Assembly: GCA_965653225.1 (NCBI GenBank)
Contig: CBFGZI010000049.1
Span: 1-25,943, forward strand
DNA length: 25,943 nt
Reading direction: 5' to 3'
Source: JALZDI01 sp965653225
Lineage (GTDB): Bacteria > Actinomycetota > Actinomycetes > Propionibacteriales > Nocardioidaceae
Positions 7,195 through 13,996 of this stretch are shown in pieces. Below the pieces are notes generated by a model. It had not been told where the DNA came from. It made no database searches and was given only the letters and a program-made list of their open reading frames with translations. A program made the translations under genes and the position numbers. Every line of letters starts with the position of its first letter. Position 1 is the first letter of the stretch.

Positions 7195-7768
7195 CGACCG
7201 CGCCGAGGAGCTTCGCGAGGAACGACGGGGCGAGCGGCGCCGGCAGGCGCGCACCCGGCTCGACCAGCCCCGTGACACCCGGCGGGTCGCGCTGCCGCGC
7301 CCCAGCTACGATGCGGAGGCCTTCGGCCGGCTGTCGGAGCAGATCGCCCGGTTCCTCGGCACCGGCCGGTTCCTGGTCTACATGACCGGGTTCATCGTGA
7401 TCTGGGTGATATGGAACCTGTTCGCCCCGCCGGAGGCGCGATGGGACGTCTACCCGTTCATCTTCCTGACGCTGATGCTGAGCCTGCAGGCGTCGTACGC
7501 CGCGCCGCTGATCCTGCTCGCGCAGAACCGCCAGGAGGGCCGCGACCGCGTCAACCTCGAGCAGGACAGGGAGGCCAACGCCCGGGCCCGCGCCGACATG
7601 GAGTTCCTGGCCCGCGAGGTCGCCTCGCTGCGGATGGCGATGGGCGAGGTCGCCACCCGCGACTACCTGCGCTCCGAGCTCCGGACGCTGCTCGCGGAGC
7701 TGGACGGGCGCGATCACGGCTCTCCGGCTGACGATCACGACGAGCAGGCACGTAGCCTGGACACATGA
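7184..7768 (+). CDS. DUF1003 family membrane protein
   Basis: A 194-residue protein. An Arg/Glu-rich N-terminus (residues 1-45) precedes two membrane helices (about 63-80 and 89-110). The DUF1003 signature SLQASYAAPLILLAQNRQ and a charged, probably coiled, C-terminus (about 118-180) follow. The family function is unknown. The GTG start at 7184 has GGGAGG 6 nt upstream and overlaps the preceding stop by 11 nt, so the two are translationally linked. Its own stop overlaps the mrp start as ATGA. The tight packing suggests it works with the MgtE-like protein, perhaps in magnesium handling; this is inference. Confidence 0.85.
   Translation: MVRDDRAEELREERRGERRRQARTRLDQPRDTRRVALPRPSYDAEAFGRLSEQIARFLGTGRFLVYMTGFIVIWVIWNLFAPPEARWDVYPFIFLTLMLSLQASYAAPLILLAQNRQEGRDRVNLEQDREANARARADMEFLAREVASLRMAMGEVATRDYLRSELRTLLAELDGRDHGSPADDHDEQARSLDT
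7753..7758 (+). promoter_or_regulatory. -10 element TAGCCT, internal leaderless promoter of mrp
   Basis: TAGCCT lies inside the last codons of the DUF1003 gene and ends 6 nt before the mrp ATG. No ribosome binding site is seen. Mrp could thus be read both from the operon and from its own start. Confidence 0.45.
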
Positions 7769-8913
7769 GCGCACCCACCGTTGAGCAGGTCAAGACGGCG
7801 CTGGCCGGTGTCAACGACCCCGAGATCAAGCGTCCGATCACCGAGCTCGGCATGGTCAAGTCGGTCGACATCGACGAGCAGGGCCGGGTCAGCGTCGGGG
7901 TCTACCTCACCGTCTCCGGCTGCCCGATGCGCGACACCATCACCCGCGACGTCACCGCGGCGGTGAAGCGGGTCGACGGCGTCAGCGACGTGTCGGTGTC
8001 GATGGACGTGATGAGCGAGGAGCAGCGCAAGGAGCTGCAGCAGCAGCTGCGCGGCGGGCAGCAGCAGCGGGAGATCCCGTTCGCACGACCCGACTCGCTC
8101 ACCAAGATCTACGCGATCGCCTCCGGCAAGGGCGGGGTCGGCAAGTCGTCGGTCACGGTCAACCTCGCCGTCGCGATGGCCGAGCAGGGGCTGAAGGTGG
8201 GCGTCGTCGACGCCGACATCTACGGCCACTCGGTGCCGGCGATGCTCGGCGTCGCCGACCAGCGGCCCACGCAGGTCGAGGACATGATCATGCCGGTCCC
8301 CGTGCACGGCCTGCAGGTGATCAGCGTCGGCATGCTCAAGCCGCGCCGTGACCAGGTGGTCGCCTGGCGTGGCCCGATGCTGGACCGGGCGCTGGTGCAG
8401 ATGCTCAGCGACGTCTACTGGGGCGACCTCGACGTCCTGCTTCTCGACCTCCCTCCGGGCACCGGCGACATGGCGATCTCGCTCGGCCAGCACCTGGTCA
8501 ACTCCGAGGTCGTGGTGGTGACGACCCCCCAGCAGGCGGCGGCAGAGGTGGCCGAGCGGGCCGGGACGATGGCCTCGATGATGCACCAGCGGGTCGCCGG
8601 GATCATCGAGAACATGTCGTTCCTCCCGTGCCCGCACTGCGGCCCGGAGCACCGGCTGGAGATCTTCGGCTCCGGTGGCGGCGACCAGGTCGCGAACACG
8701 CTGTCGCAGCGGTTCGGCTACGACGTGCCGGTGCTGGCGCGGGTGCCGCTCGACGAGCGACTCCGCGCCGGCGGCGACTCCGGGGAGCCGCTGGTGCTGT
8801 CCGACGCCGAGTCGCCGGCGGCCCAGGCGCTGCGGCAGGTGGCCGCCGACCTCACCCGTCGCGGCCGGGGACTTGCCGGAATGCAGCTCGGGCTGACTCC
8901 CGCCGGGCGATAA
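7765..8913 (+). CDS. mrp: Mrp/ApbC/NBP35 family iron-sulfur cluster carrier ATPase
   Basis: A 382-residue P-loop ATPase that binds and hands over Fe-S clusters in the cytosol. Residues about 4-80 form the MIP18/DUF59 domain (NDPEIKRPITELGMV, SGCPM). A glutamine-rich linker follows (91-102). The deviant Walker A GKGGVGKSS is at 121-129, then DADIYGHSVPAMLG and DLPPGTGD, and the cluster-binding C-P-H-C motif has Cys289 and Cys292. Length and domain order match actinobacterial Mrp. The ATG overlaps the DUF1003 stop by 4 nt, and TAGCCT 6 nt upstream indicates an additional leaderless promoter. tatB follows 57 nt later, beyond a small G/C hairpin (8926-8951). Confidence 0.92.
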   Translation: MSAPTVEQVKTALAGVNDPEIKRPITELGMVKSVDIDEQGRVSVGVYLTVSGCPMRDTITRDVTAAVKRVDGVSDVSVSMDVMSEEQRKELQQQLRGGQQQREIPFARPDSLTKIYAIASGKGGVGKSSVTVNLAVAMAEQGLKVGVVDADIYGHSVPAMLGVADQRPTQVEDMIMPVPVHGLQVISVGMLKPRRDQVVAWRGPMLDRALVQMLSDVYWGDLDVLLLDLPPGTGDMAISLGQHLVNSEVVVVTTPQQAAAEVAERAGTMASMMHQRVAGIIENMSFLPCPHCGPEHRLEIFGSGGGDQVANTLSQRFGYDVPVLARVPLDERLRAGGDSGEPLVLSDAESPAAQALRQVAADLTRRGRGLAGMQLGLTPAGR

Positions 8914-8970
8914 TGGGTTGAGGCCGGCCGCGGCGAGCGACGTCAGCGGCCACGCACCACGGGAGAGCGC

Positions 8971-9309
8971 ATGTTCGGGATCAACTTCTGGGAGTTCCTG
9001 ATGCTCCTTGTGGTCGGCCTCGTCGTGTTCGGTCCCGACCGGATGCCCGACATGGCCCGGCAGGCGGGCAAGTTCATCCGCACCGCCCGGACCATGCTCA
9101 ACAACGCCCGCGCCGAGCTCGACAAGGAGCTGGGCTCGGAGTTCTCCGAGTTCAAGAACCTGAACCTGCGTGACCTCGACCCGCGCACCGCGGTGAAGAA
9201 GTACGTGTGGGACGTCCTCGACGAGGACAGCGAGTCGCCGCACGACATTCCGGGCAAGGAGCCGCTCGGCGTCGGCGAGCGCCCGCCGTACGACTACGAC
9301 GCCACCTGA
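8971..9309 (+). CDS. tatB: Sec-independent protein translocase subunit TatB
   Basis: A 112-residue single-span membrane protein. The N-terminus (MFGINFWEFLMLLVVGLVVFG, residues 1-21) is the Tat A/B hydrophobic helix, followed by the GP hinge and DRMPDMARQAGKFIRTAR amphipathic helix. The F-G-I start and placement next to mrp and opposite htrA and sigE favour TatB over TatA. TatB with TatC recognises twin-arginine signal peptides of folded exported proteins. The ATG has GGGAGAG just upstream. The charged tail after residue 60 is short for the family. No tatA or tatC is in the window. Confidence 0.85.
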   Translation: MFGINFWEFLMLLVVGLVVFGPDRMPDMARQAGKFIRTARTMLNNARAELDKELGSEFSEFKNLNLRDLDPRTAVKKYVWDVLDEDSESPHDIPGKEPLGVGERPPYDYDAT

Positions 9310-9319
9310 GCCCCATTCA

Positions 9320-9377
9320 GGGCGTGACGCGTCAGCTCTTCGCACGGTCGGCCGCGAAACTTTGACGCCTCACGCCC
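9320..9377 (+). terminator. Long imperfect inverted repeat between convergent tatB and htrA
   Basis: GGCGTGACGCGTCA (9321-9334) pairs with TGACGCCTCACGCC (9363-9376) at 13 of 14 positions, plus one outer G-C pair, around a 28-nt loop. It begins 11 nt after the tatB stop. It may act as a bidirectional terminator, though the loop is long and no T-run follows. Confidence 0.4.
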
Positions 9378-9425
9378 GATGAGTCGACTCCCAGGCGTGG
9401 GGCGCCATATATCCGGGTGGTCCGA

Positions 9426-9438
9426 CCAAGAATCTTGG
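9426..9438. repeat. Small palindrome CCAAGA-A-TCTTGG
   Basis: Perfect 6-bp arms around a single A, in the A/T-richer stretch between tatB and htrA. With the repeat at 9320-9377 it fills the 165-bp convergent gap. It could be a further terminator stem or a protein site. Confidence 0.25.
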
Positions 9439-9474
9439 CGCGTCACGAGGAGATCAGGGCGTCACGGCGCGCGG

Positions 9475-10824
9475 TCAGCCGATCTTCTCGTCCAGCAGGA
9501 CCTCGGTCGAGTCGACCTGGCCCGCCCTGCGGTACACCACGGTGACCACATCGCCGGGAAGGTGGCTGCGGATCGCCACGACCAGCTCGATGCCGTCGTC
9601 GACGACCTGGCCGTCGAGCCGGGTCACCACGTCGCCCGCACGCAACCCAGCCGCCTCGGCGGCGCCACCCCTGGTCACGTCGACGAGACGGCCGCCGCCG
9701 TGGTCGCTGTGGACGTCGATCGAGGCGCCGATCACCGGGTAGGAGGCATGGCCGGTGTCCACGATCTGCTCGGCGGTGCGCACCACCTGGTCGATCGGGA
9801 TCGCGAAGCCCACACCGATGCTTCCGCTGCCGGTACCGAACGGGCCGCTGAGGGTGGCGATCGCGGAGTTGACGCCGACCACCTCGCCGCGCAGGTTCAC
9901 CAGCGGGCCGCCGGAGTTGCCGGGGTTGATCGCGGCGTCGGTCTGGATGGCGTCGATGTAGGACACCGCGCCGCCGGCATCACCGACCGTGACCGGCCGG
10001 TCCAGCGCGCTGACGATGCCAGACGTCACGCTGCTGGTCAGCCCCAGCGGCGCGCCGATGGCGATCACCGTGTCGCCGACCCGCAGCTGGCTGACGTCGG
10101 CCCACGCGGCCGGCCGGTGGTTGGTCGGCCGGGTCAGGTGCAGCACCGCGATGTCGTACGCCGGGCTGCGGCCCACGACCGTGGCGGGGATCCGGACGTC
10201 GTCGTCGAACTGCACGGTGATCCGGCCCCCGCCCTCCGCCGCGGACACCACGTGGTTGTTGGTGACGATGTCTCCGTCGCGGTCGAGAAGGAACCCCGAG
10301 CCGGTGGCCTCCAGTGCCAGGCCCTGGACGCTGACCTTGACCACGCTGGGCAGCGCGGCGTGCGCGACCCCGGCGATCGTCCCGCCCCTGGGCAGCGGTG
10401 CGGGTACGAGCGGTGCGAGCGCAGTGGTCGGCTCGTCGTCGCCCTGGACGACCGACAGCGCACCGACGACACCGCCGACGAGCCCGGTCACGACGGCGAG
10501 CAGCAGCACGATCGGCCACGGCAACGGTCCGCTGGGCGGCCGCGGACGGCGCGGTCGGACGGGTGGCCGTACGGGCGGTCCCGGTCGCGGGTGCACGGTC
10601 CTGCCCCGCAGGGGGTACGGGTGCGCGGGAGGTCGTGGTGGGCCCGGCCGCGGCGGGCCAGGTGGGCCCGGAGGACGCGGAGGCCCGGCAGACCCCGGCG
10701 GTCCTGGAGGTGCCGGCGGAACAAGAGGTGTCGGCGGAACTCGCGGCGGCAGCGCTCGGCCCGGCGGTCGCGAACCTCGGCCGGGACCGAACCGACCGAG
10801 GTGTCCATGGTGCTGGTCAGCCAT
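9475..10824 (-). CDS. htrA: HtrA/DegP-like membrane-anchored serine protease with PDZ domain
   Basis: A 449-residue quality-control protease anchored in the membrane and facing outward. Residues about 20-100 are a Pro/Gly/Arg-rich cytoplasmic tail of low complexity. A membrane helix (about 103-126) follows, then a trypsin-fold domain with the full triad His191 (TNNHVV), Asp224 (AYDIAVL) and Ser304 (GNSGGPL). One PDZ domain (about 355-440, ending LRAGDVVTRLDGQVV and after) is present. The ATG at 10824 has GAGGGGG 6 nt upstream; an in-frame extension to 11058 would run into rseB and is rejected. It is the last gene of the sigE operon, 65 bp after the RseB-like gene, separated by an inverted repeat. 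Known: HtrA proteins degrade misfolded envelope proteins. The operon position supports induction by envelope stress. Confidence 0.9.
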   Translation of the reverse strand: MADQHHGHLGRFGPGRGSRPPGRALPPRVPPTPLVPPAPPGPPGSAGPPRPPGPPGPPRPGPPRPPAHPYPLRGRTVHPRPGPPVRPPVRPRRPRPPSGPLPWPIVLLLAVVTGLVGGVVGALSVVQGDDEPTTALAPLVPAPLPRGGTIAGVAHAALPSVVKVSVQGLALEATGSGFLLDRDGDIVTNNHVVSAAEGGGRITVQFDDDVRIPATVVGRSPAYDIAVLHLTRPTNHRPAAWADVSQLRVGDTVIAIGAPLGLTSSVTSGIVSALDRPVTVGDAGGAVSYIDAIQTDAAINPGNSGGPLVNLRGEVVGVNSAIATLSGPFGTGSGSIGVGFAIPIDQVVRTAEQIVDTGHASYPVIGASIDVHSDHGGGRLVDVTRGGAAEAAGLRAGDVVTRLDGQVVDDGIELVVAIRSHLPGDVVTVVYRRAGQVDSTEVLLDEKIG

Positions 10825-10842
10825 CGGCGACCCCCTCGTCCA

Positions 10843-10887
10843 CTTTCGAGTCTGCCACCGCTGTGCTACCGGCGCAGGGCTCGAAAG
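10843..10887. repeat. Inverted repeat CTTTCGAG / CTCGAAAG between rseB-like gene and htrA
   Basis: Perfect 8-bp arms (10843-10850 and 10880-10887) flank 29 nt, exactly filling the short gap between the two minus-strand genes. It could be an mRNA hairpin tuning htrA expression relative to the upstream genes, or a protein-binding site. No GGAAC-type sigma-E promoter was seen here. Confidence 0.35.
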
Positions 10888-10889
10888 CG

Positions 10890-11942
10890 TCAGACCAGAG
10901 GGGTCGCCCAGTCGCCGAGACGGGCGACGCCGGTGGCGACGCGCTCCCAGAAGCCCAGCCTTGGGTCGACCTGCGGGGGCCCGCCGGCGACGACCGCGGC
11001 GACGCTGTCCAGCGGCCCGTCGGTGACCGCGGTCAGCACCAGGCCGTCCTGCTCCCACACGGCGTAGGTGGGCATGCCCTCACGGACGTGCACGACGTGT
11101 CCGGCGACTCGCAGGCTCGGCAGCCCGCGCACGGAGTCGGGGTCGAGCGACCCGCGCTGCTCGAACACCGACATCCGGCTGAGGCCGTCGGAGTAGGTCA
11201 TGTGCAGCGCGTGTGTGCCCGCGAGGACCTCCATGCCGACCAGCTGCATCGTGCCGGCCTGGTGCGGGCAGTCCCAGCCGGTGCTCTCGAGGCTGCGGAC
11301 GTCGCGTACGCCCTGCCCTTGCACGGCCGTGTCGGGGAGGGCCGGGGGCAGATGGGGCATGAAGTCGGACGGCGCCACGTGCACGTCGATGAACGTGCTC
11401 TCGCGCGCCAGCCGGCCGGCGGAGTCGAGGATCTCGCGGCGGAGCAGCAGTCCCGAGGCGTCGTCGACCCACAGGCGGGCGACCACGTGTCCGTCCCGGC
11501 TGGCCTCGACCACCGTGCTCGGGCGTCCGGCGACGGAGTCGTGCCCGCCGAGCCCGACTGCGTAGGCCTCGGTCAGCAGCCGCAGCGACTGCACGGTCAG
11601 CTGGCTCGCCTGCTCCGCGTCGGACCCGCCGGCCAGGAACATGGCGGCGTCGTGCGGCGCGCCGCCGCGCACCGACAGCCGGGTGCCCTGCCCGGCGACG
11701 TGCTCGATGTCGACGAGCACCGTGACCGACCCGCCCTGCCCCCAGGCGGACACCATGCGGGTGCCGGAGTAGGAGGTGGTGCGCATCGCGGCCGCGGAGC
11801 TACGCAGTAGGTCGACGGCACGCTGGTCGTCGTCGCCCGCACCGCCGTACGGGCTCTGGTAGGCCGTCGCGCCGGGCGCGACGAGGACCAGGAGGCCGAC
11901 GACTCCGGCCACGATCAGCAGGGGGCCTGACCGCACGGTCAC
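10890..11942 (-). CDS. MucB/RseB-like sigma-E regulatory protein
   Basis: A 350-residue exported protein. A hydrophobic segment (about residues 8-27, ending GATAYQ) serves as signal or anchor; there is no lipobox cysteine. Residues about 38-200 resemble the LolA-like N-terminal domain of MucB/RseB (LLRSSAAAMRTTSYSGTRMV, DDASGLLLRREILDSAGR). Residues about 225-320 resemble its C-terminal domain (HMTYSDGLSRMSVFEQRG). In proteobacteria RseB binds the anti-sigma factor outside the membrane and shields it from proteolysis. The GTG start overlaps the anti-sigma stop by 4 nt (GTGA), so the two are translationally coupled, which supports a working partnership. Similarity is judged by eye and is moderate; an outer-membrane-lipoprotein-like carrier of another kind is the alternative. 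Confidence 0.7.
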   Translation of the reverse strand: MTVRSGPLLIVAGVVGLLVLVAPGATAYQSPYGGAGDDDQRAVDLLRSSAAAMRTTSYSGTRMVSAWGQGGSVTVLVDIEHVAGQGTRLSVRGGAPHDAAMFLAGGSDAEQASQLTVQSLRLLTEAYAVGLGGHDSVAGRPSTVVEASRDGHVVARLWVDDASGLLLRREILDSAGRLARESTFIDVHVAPSDFMPHLPPALPDTAVQGQGVRDVRSLESTGWDCPHQAGTMQLVGMEVLAGTHALHMTYSDGLSRMSVFEQRGSLDPDSVRGLPSLRVAGHVVHVREGMPTYAVWEQDGLVLTAVTDGPLDSVAAVVAGGPPQVDPRLGFWERVATGVARLGDWATPLV

Positions 11943-12436
11943 CGCCGGCCCACCTCTGTTCGTTGCCGAAGCGCGGGGAGCAGGTCGAGGGCCGGGTCGT
12001 TGAACGGCATCGGCGCGACGTCGGCGAACTGCGCCGAGAACTGACCGACCGGCGGTGACACCGGGCTGCTCGGGACCGGGGAGGAGGCGCTGCCTACGGC
12101 GTAGGCGACGCCGATGAAACCGGCGGCGAGCGACCCGGCGCCGGCCAGCAGCAGCGCGCCGCGACGGAACCGGCTCTCGGGCAGCGGCCAGCGCGAAGCC
12201 GCCGGCGGTGCCGGCCACGCGGGCTCGTCGCGGACCTGGGTGAGTGCAGTCAGCAGGTCGGCCGAGGGCTCGGCGCTGGGCAGGGTCTGCACGCGGTTCT
12301 TGACCCAGCGCTGCTGGTCGACGGCGGCCCGGCACTCCGCGCAGCCGCTCAGGTGCTCCAGCGCCCGCTCACGCGCGGCGTAGTCGAGCTGGCCGTCGAT
12401 GAAGGCGGCGACCTGCTTGCCGAGATGCCCGCTCAC
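11939..12436 (-). CDS. rseA: ZAS-type anti-sigma factor (RseA-like)
   Basis: A 165-residue membrane anti-sigma factor. The zinc motif H-x3-C-x2-C is present as His28, Cys32 and Cys35 (HLSGCAEC), with His4 as a possible fourth ligand. A linker leads to one membrane helix (about 93-114), then a ~50-residue outer tail rich in Pro and Ser. It should hold the sigma factor encoded just upstream in an inactive complex. Its GTG overlaps the sigma stop (GTGA), and its own stop overlaps the RseB-like start in the same way, so all three are made together. The short outer tail could be the target of the RseB-like protein or of a protease. Confidence 0.88.
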   Translation of the reverse strand: MSGHLGKQVAAFIDGQLDYAARERALEHLSGCAECRAAVDQQRWVKNRVQTLPSAEPSADLLTALTQVRDEPAWPAPPAASRWPLPESRFRRGALLLAGAGSLAAGFIGVAYAVGSASSPVPSSPVSPPVGQFSAQFADVAPMPFNDPALDLLPALRQRTEVGRR

Positions 12437-13068
12437 TGCGGCTCCCGGAGGTCGAACGCGTCGTCGGACGGGCCGGAGACACGCTCACGGCCGGGCTGGG
12501 GGGCGCGGTGGCCGAGCGCGCGGCGCAGCATCGAGCGGCCACGGTGGATTCGCGAGCGGACGGTGCCGAGCTTGACGTCGAGGATGGCCGCGATCTCCTC
12601 GTAGCTGAGACCCTCGATGTCGCACAGCACGACCGCGGCACGGAAGTCCGGCGGCAGCTCGGCCAGCGCCTGCTCCACGTCGGCGTCGAACAGCTGGTCG
12701 TGCAGCGCGTGCTCGGGAGTGGGCGCACGTCCGGGCAGCCGCTGGTCGGCGTCGTCGGCGAGCGCGTCGAAGCGGATCTTCTGCCGGCGCCGGGCCTGGT
12801 CGAGGAACAGGTTGGTGGTGATCCGGTGCAGCCAGCCCTCGAAGGTGCCGGGGGTGTACGACGACAGCGACCGGAACACGCGGACGAAGACCTCCTGGGT
12901 GAGGTCCTCGGCGTCGTGCGGGTTGCCGGTGAGGCGGTAGGCCAGGCGGTAGACGCGGGCCGAGTGCGCGCGCACGATCTCGTCCCACGACGGGGGCGAC
13001 CACGCCGAGTCACGCGCCGGTTCCACGCTCACCGCTCCTCCCCGGCCGTACAAGATGTCAGCAGTCAT
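12433..13068 (-). CDS. sigE: ECF RNA polymerase sigma factor, SigE type
   Basis: A 211-residue ECF sigma factor. Sigma-2 spans about residues 29-98 with the core-binding DLTQEVFVRVFRS block (55-67). Sigma-4 spans about 130-185 with the LSYEEIAAILDVKLGTVRSRIHRGR helix-turn-helix (154-178). It directs RNA polymerase to envelope-stress promoters. The ATG has AGGAG 4 nt upstream. Gene order with anti-sigma, htrA, tatB and a divergent O-methyltransferase matches the mycobacterial sigE locus. A GGGAAC-N17-CGTTG promoter about 55 nt upstream of the start suggests autoregulation. Confidence 0.92.
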   Translation of the reverse strand: MTADILYGRGGAVSVEPARDSAWSPPSWDEIVRAHSARVYRLAYRLTGNPHDAEDLTQEVFVRVFRSLSSYTPGTFEGWLHRITTNLFLDQARRRQKIRFDALADDADQRLPGRAPTPEHALHDQLFDADVEQALAELPPDFRAAVVLCDIEGLSYEEIAAILDVKLGTVRSRIHRGRSMLRRALGHRAPQPGRERVSGPSDDAFDLREPQ

Positions 13069-13123
13069 GCCTCTCCTGACCCATCGATCTTACGTGCGTG
13101 GGGGTCGTGGCGCCCGGAGAGTG

Positions 13124-13151
13124 CAACGACCCGTGGGAAGGAGTGGTTCCC
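13124..13151 (-). promoter_or_regulatory. Candidate SigE-type promoter GGGAAC-N17-CGTTG of the sigE operon
   Basis: On the minus strand GGGAAC (13151-13146) and CGTTG (13128-13124) are 17 nt apart, matching the GGAAC/CGTT consensus of SigE-group ECF factors. The predicted mRNA start is near 13116, giving a leader of about 50 nt before sigE. This would make the operon self-inducing. Confidence 0.6.
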
Positions 13152-13235
13152 GCACGGGTTGGTCGTAGGTCCGCCGGCCTGCTGCGGATAGGCTCAGCCC
13201 GGACAGAGGCTGACCCGCCCCAGAGCCGAGCGGCA

Positions 13236-13910
13236 GTGCGGCTCGGGCGGGTCCGGACGAAGGAGGCAGCCATCGCCACCGGGATCAAGCCCGCGTCGTG
13301 GGCCTACGCCGAGGACTACGTCACCGAGGACGGCGTCCTCGAGTCCGCCCGGGCGCGCGCCAAGGAGGTCGGCGTCGTCCCGGTCGGCAACGGCGTGGGG
13401 TCGACGCTGCGCTTTCTCACCTCGCTGCTCGACGCGCGGGCGGCGGTCGAGATCGGCACCGGCACCGGCGTGTCGGGGCTGTGGCTGCTGCGCGGGATGC
13501 GCGAGGACGGCGTCCTCACCTCGGTCGACCTCGAGGCCGAGCACCAGCGGCTGGCCCGGGAGTCGTTCCGCGAGGCCGGGGTGCCGTCGCAGCGGTTCCG
13601 GCTGATCTCCGGCGCGGCGCTGGAGGTGCTGCCGCGGCTGACCGACGGGCACTACGACGTGGTGTTCTGCGACGGCGACAAGGCCGAGTATGGCGAGTAC
13701 TTCGCCGAGGCGATGCGGCTGCTCCGGCCCGGCGGCGTCGTGGCGTTCGACAACGCGCTGTGGCACGACAAGGTGGCCGACCCCGCGCAGCGCGACCCGG
13801 AGACGGTGGCGATCCGCGAGCTGGGCAAGCGCATGGCCGAGGACGAGAACCTGCTGCCGCTGCTGCTGCCGGTCGGCGACGGCCTCCTCGTCGCCCGCAA
13901 GCTGTCCTGA
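13236..13910 (+). CDS. SAM-dependent O-methyltransferase (class I, COMT-like)
   Basis: A small O-methyltransferase of the family found next to sigE in mycobacteria (Rv1220c-like). From GTG 13236 it has 224 residues. The SAM motif EIGTGTG is at about 72-78. The metal and substrate motif VFCDGDKAEY has Asp146 and Asp148, followed by GGVVAFDNALWHDKV. It methylates a hydroxyl group; the substrate is unknown. The start is uncertain: GTG 13236 has only a weak ribosome site, while a strong GAAGGAGG (13259-13266) lies 5 nt before an ATC codon at 13272, which would give 212 residues beginning at the conserved ATGIKPASWAY region. A TAGGCT hexamer at 13189 is a possible -10. It diverges from sigE. Confidence 0.88.
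   Translation: MRLGRVRTKEAAIATGIKPASWAYAEDYVTEDGVLESARARAKEVGVVPVGNGVGSTLRFLTSLLDARAAVEIGTGTGVSGLWLLRGMREDGVLTSVDLEAEHQRLARESFREAGVPSQRFRLISGAALEVLPRLTDGHYDVVFCDGDKAEYGEYFAEAMRLLRPGGVVAFDNALWHDKVADPAQRDPETVAIRELGKRMAEDENLLPLLLPVGDGLLVARKLS
13259..13266 (+). promoter_or_regulatory. Strong ribosome binding site GAAGGAGG followed by ATC
   Basis: GAAGGAGG is a near-perfect Shine-Dalgarno sequence. The only codon at correct distance is ATC (13272-13274); no ATG, GTG or TTG lies within the next 30 nt in frame. It therefore points to a rare start codon or a base error. Confidence 0.55.
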
Positions 13911-13929
13911 CGTCGAGCCGCAGTTCTTG

Positions 13930-13973
13930 CGTCCGAGGTCGGGTGGCAGGATTCACGCTGCCGTGTTCGGACG
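13930..13973 (+). terminator. Two-tier hairpin between convergent methyltransferase and YdhR/ABM-like gene
   Basis: Outer arms CGTCCGA/TCGGACG (7 bp) enclose inner arms GGCAG/CTGCC (5 bp) with an 8-nt loop. It begins 20 nt after the methyltransferase stop, with the opposing gene ending at 13997, so it can serve both. Confidence 0.5.
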
Positions 13974-13996
13974 TGGGGGGCCGAGGGGCCGGGCGC

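Noticed and set aside
7735..9345. A 536-residue minus-strand frame opposite mrp and tatB
   Set aside because: Low-complexity Val/Asp/Arg composition. Both genes on the plus strand have complete motifs and sensible starts.
10825..11058. Upstream extension of htrA into the RseB-like gene
   Set aside because: The extra residues are shadow-like, and ATG 10824 has a strong GAGGGGG ribosome site at ideal distance.
9379..11067. A 562-residue plus-strand open frame opposite htrA
   Set aside because: Asp/Arg/Gly-rich with no motif, while the opposite strand encodes a full serine protease with triad and PDZ domain.
11943..12335. Upstream extension of the RseB-like frame
   Set aside because: The region is the anti-sigma gene in another frame. 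The GTGA overlap and the hydrophobic signal fix the start at 11942.
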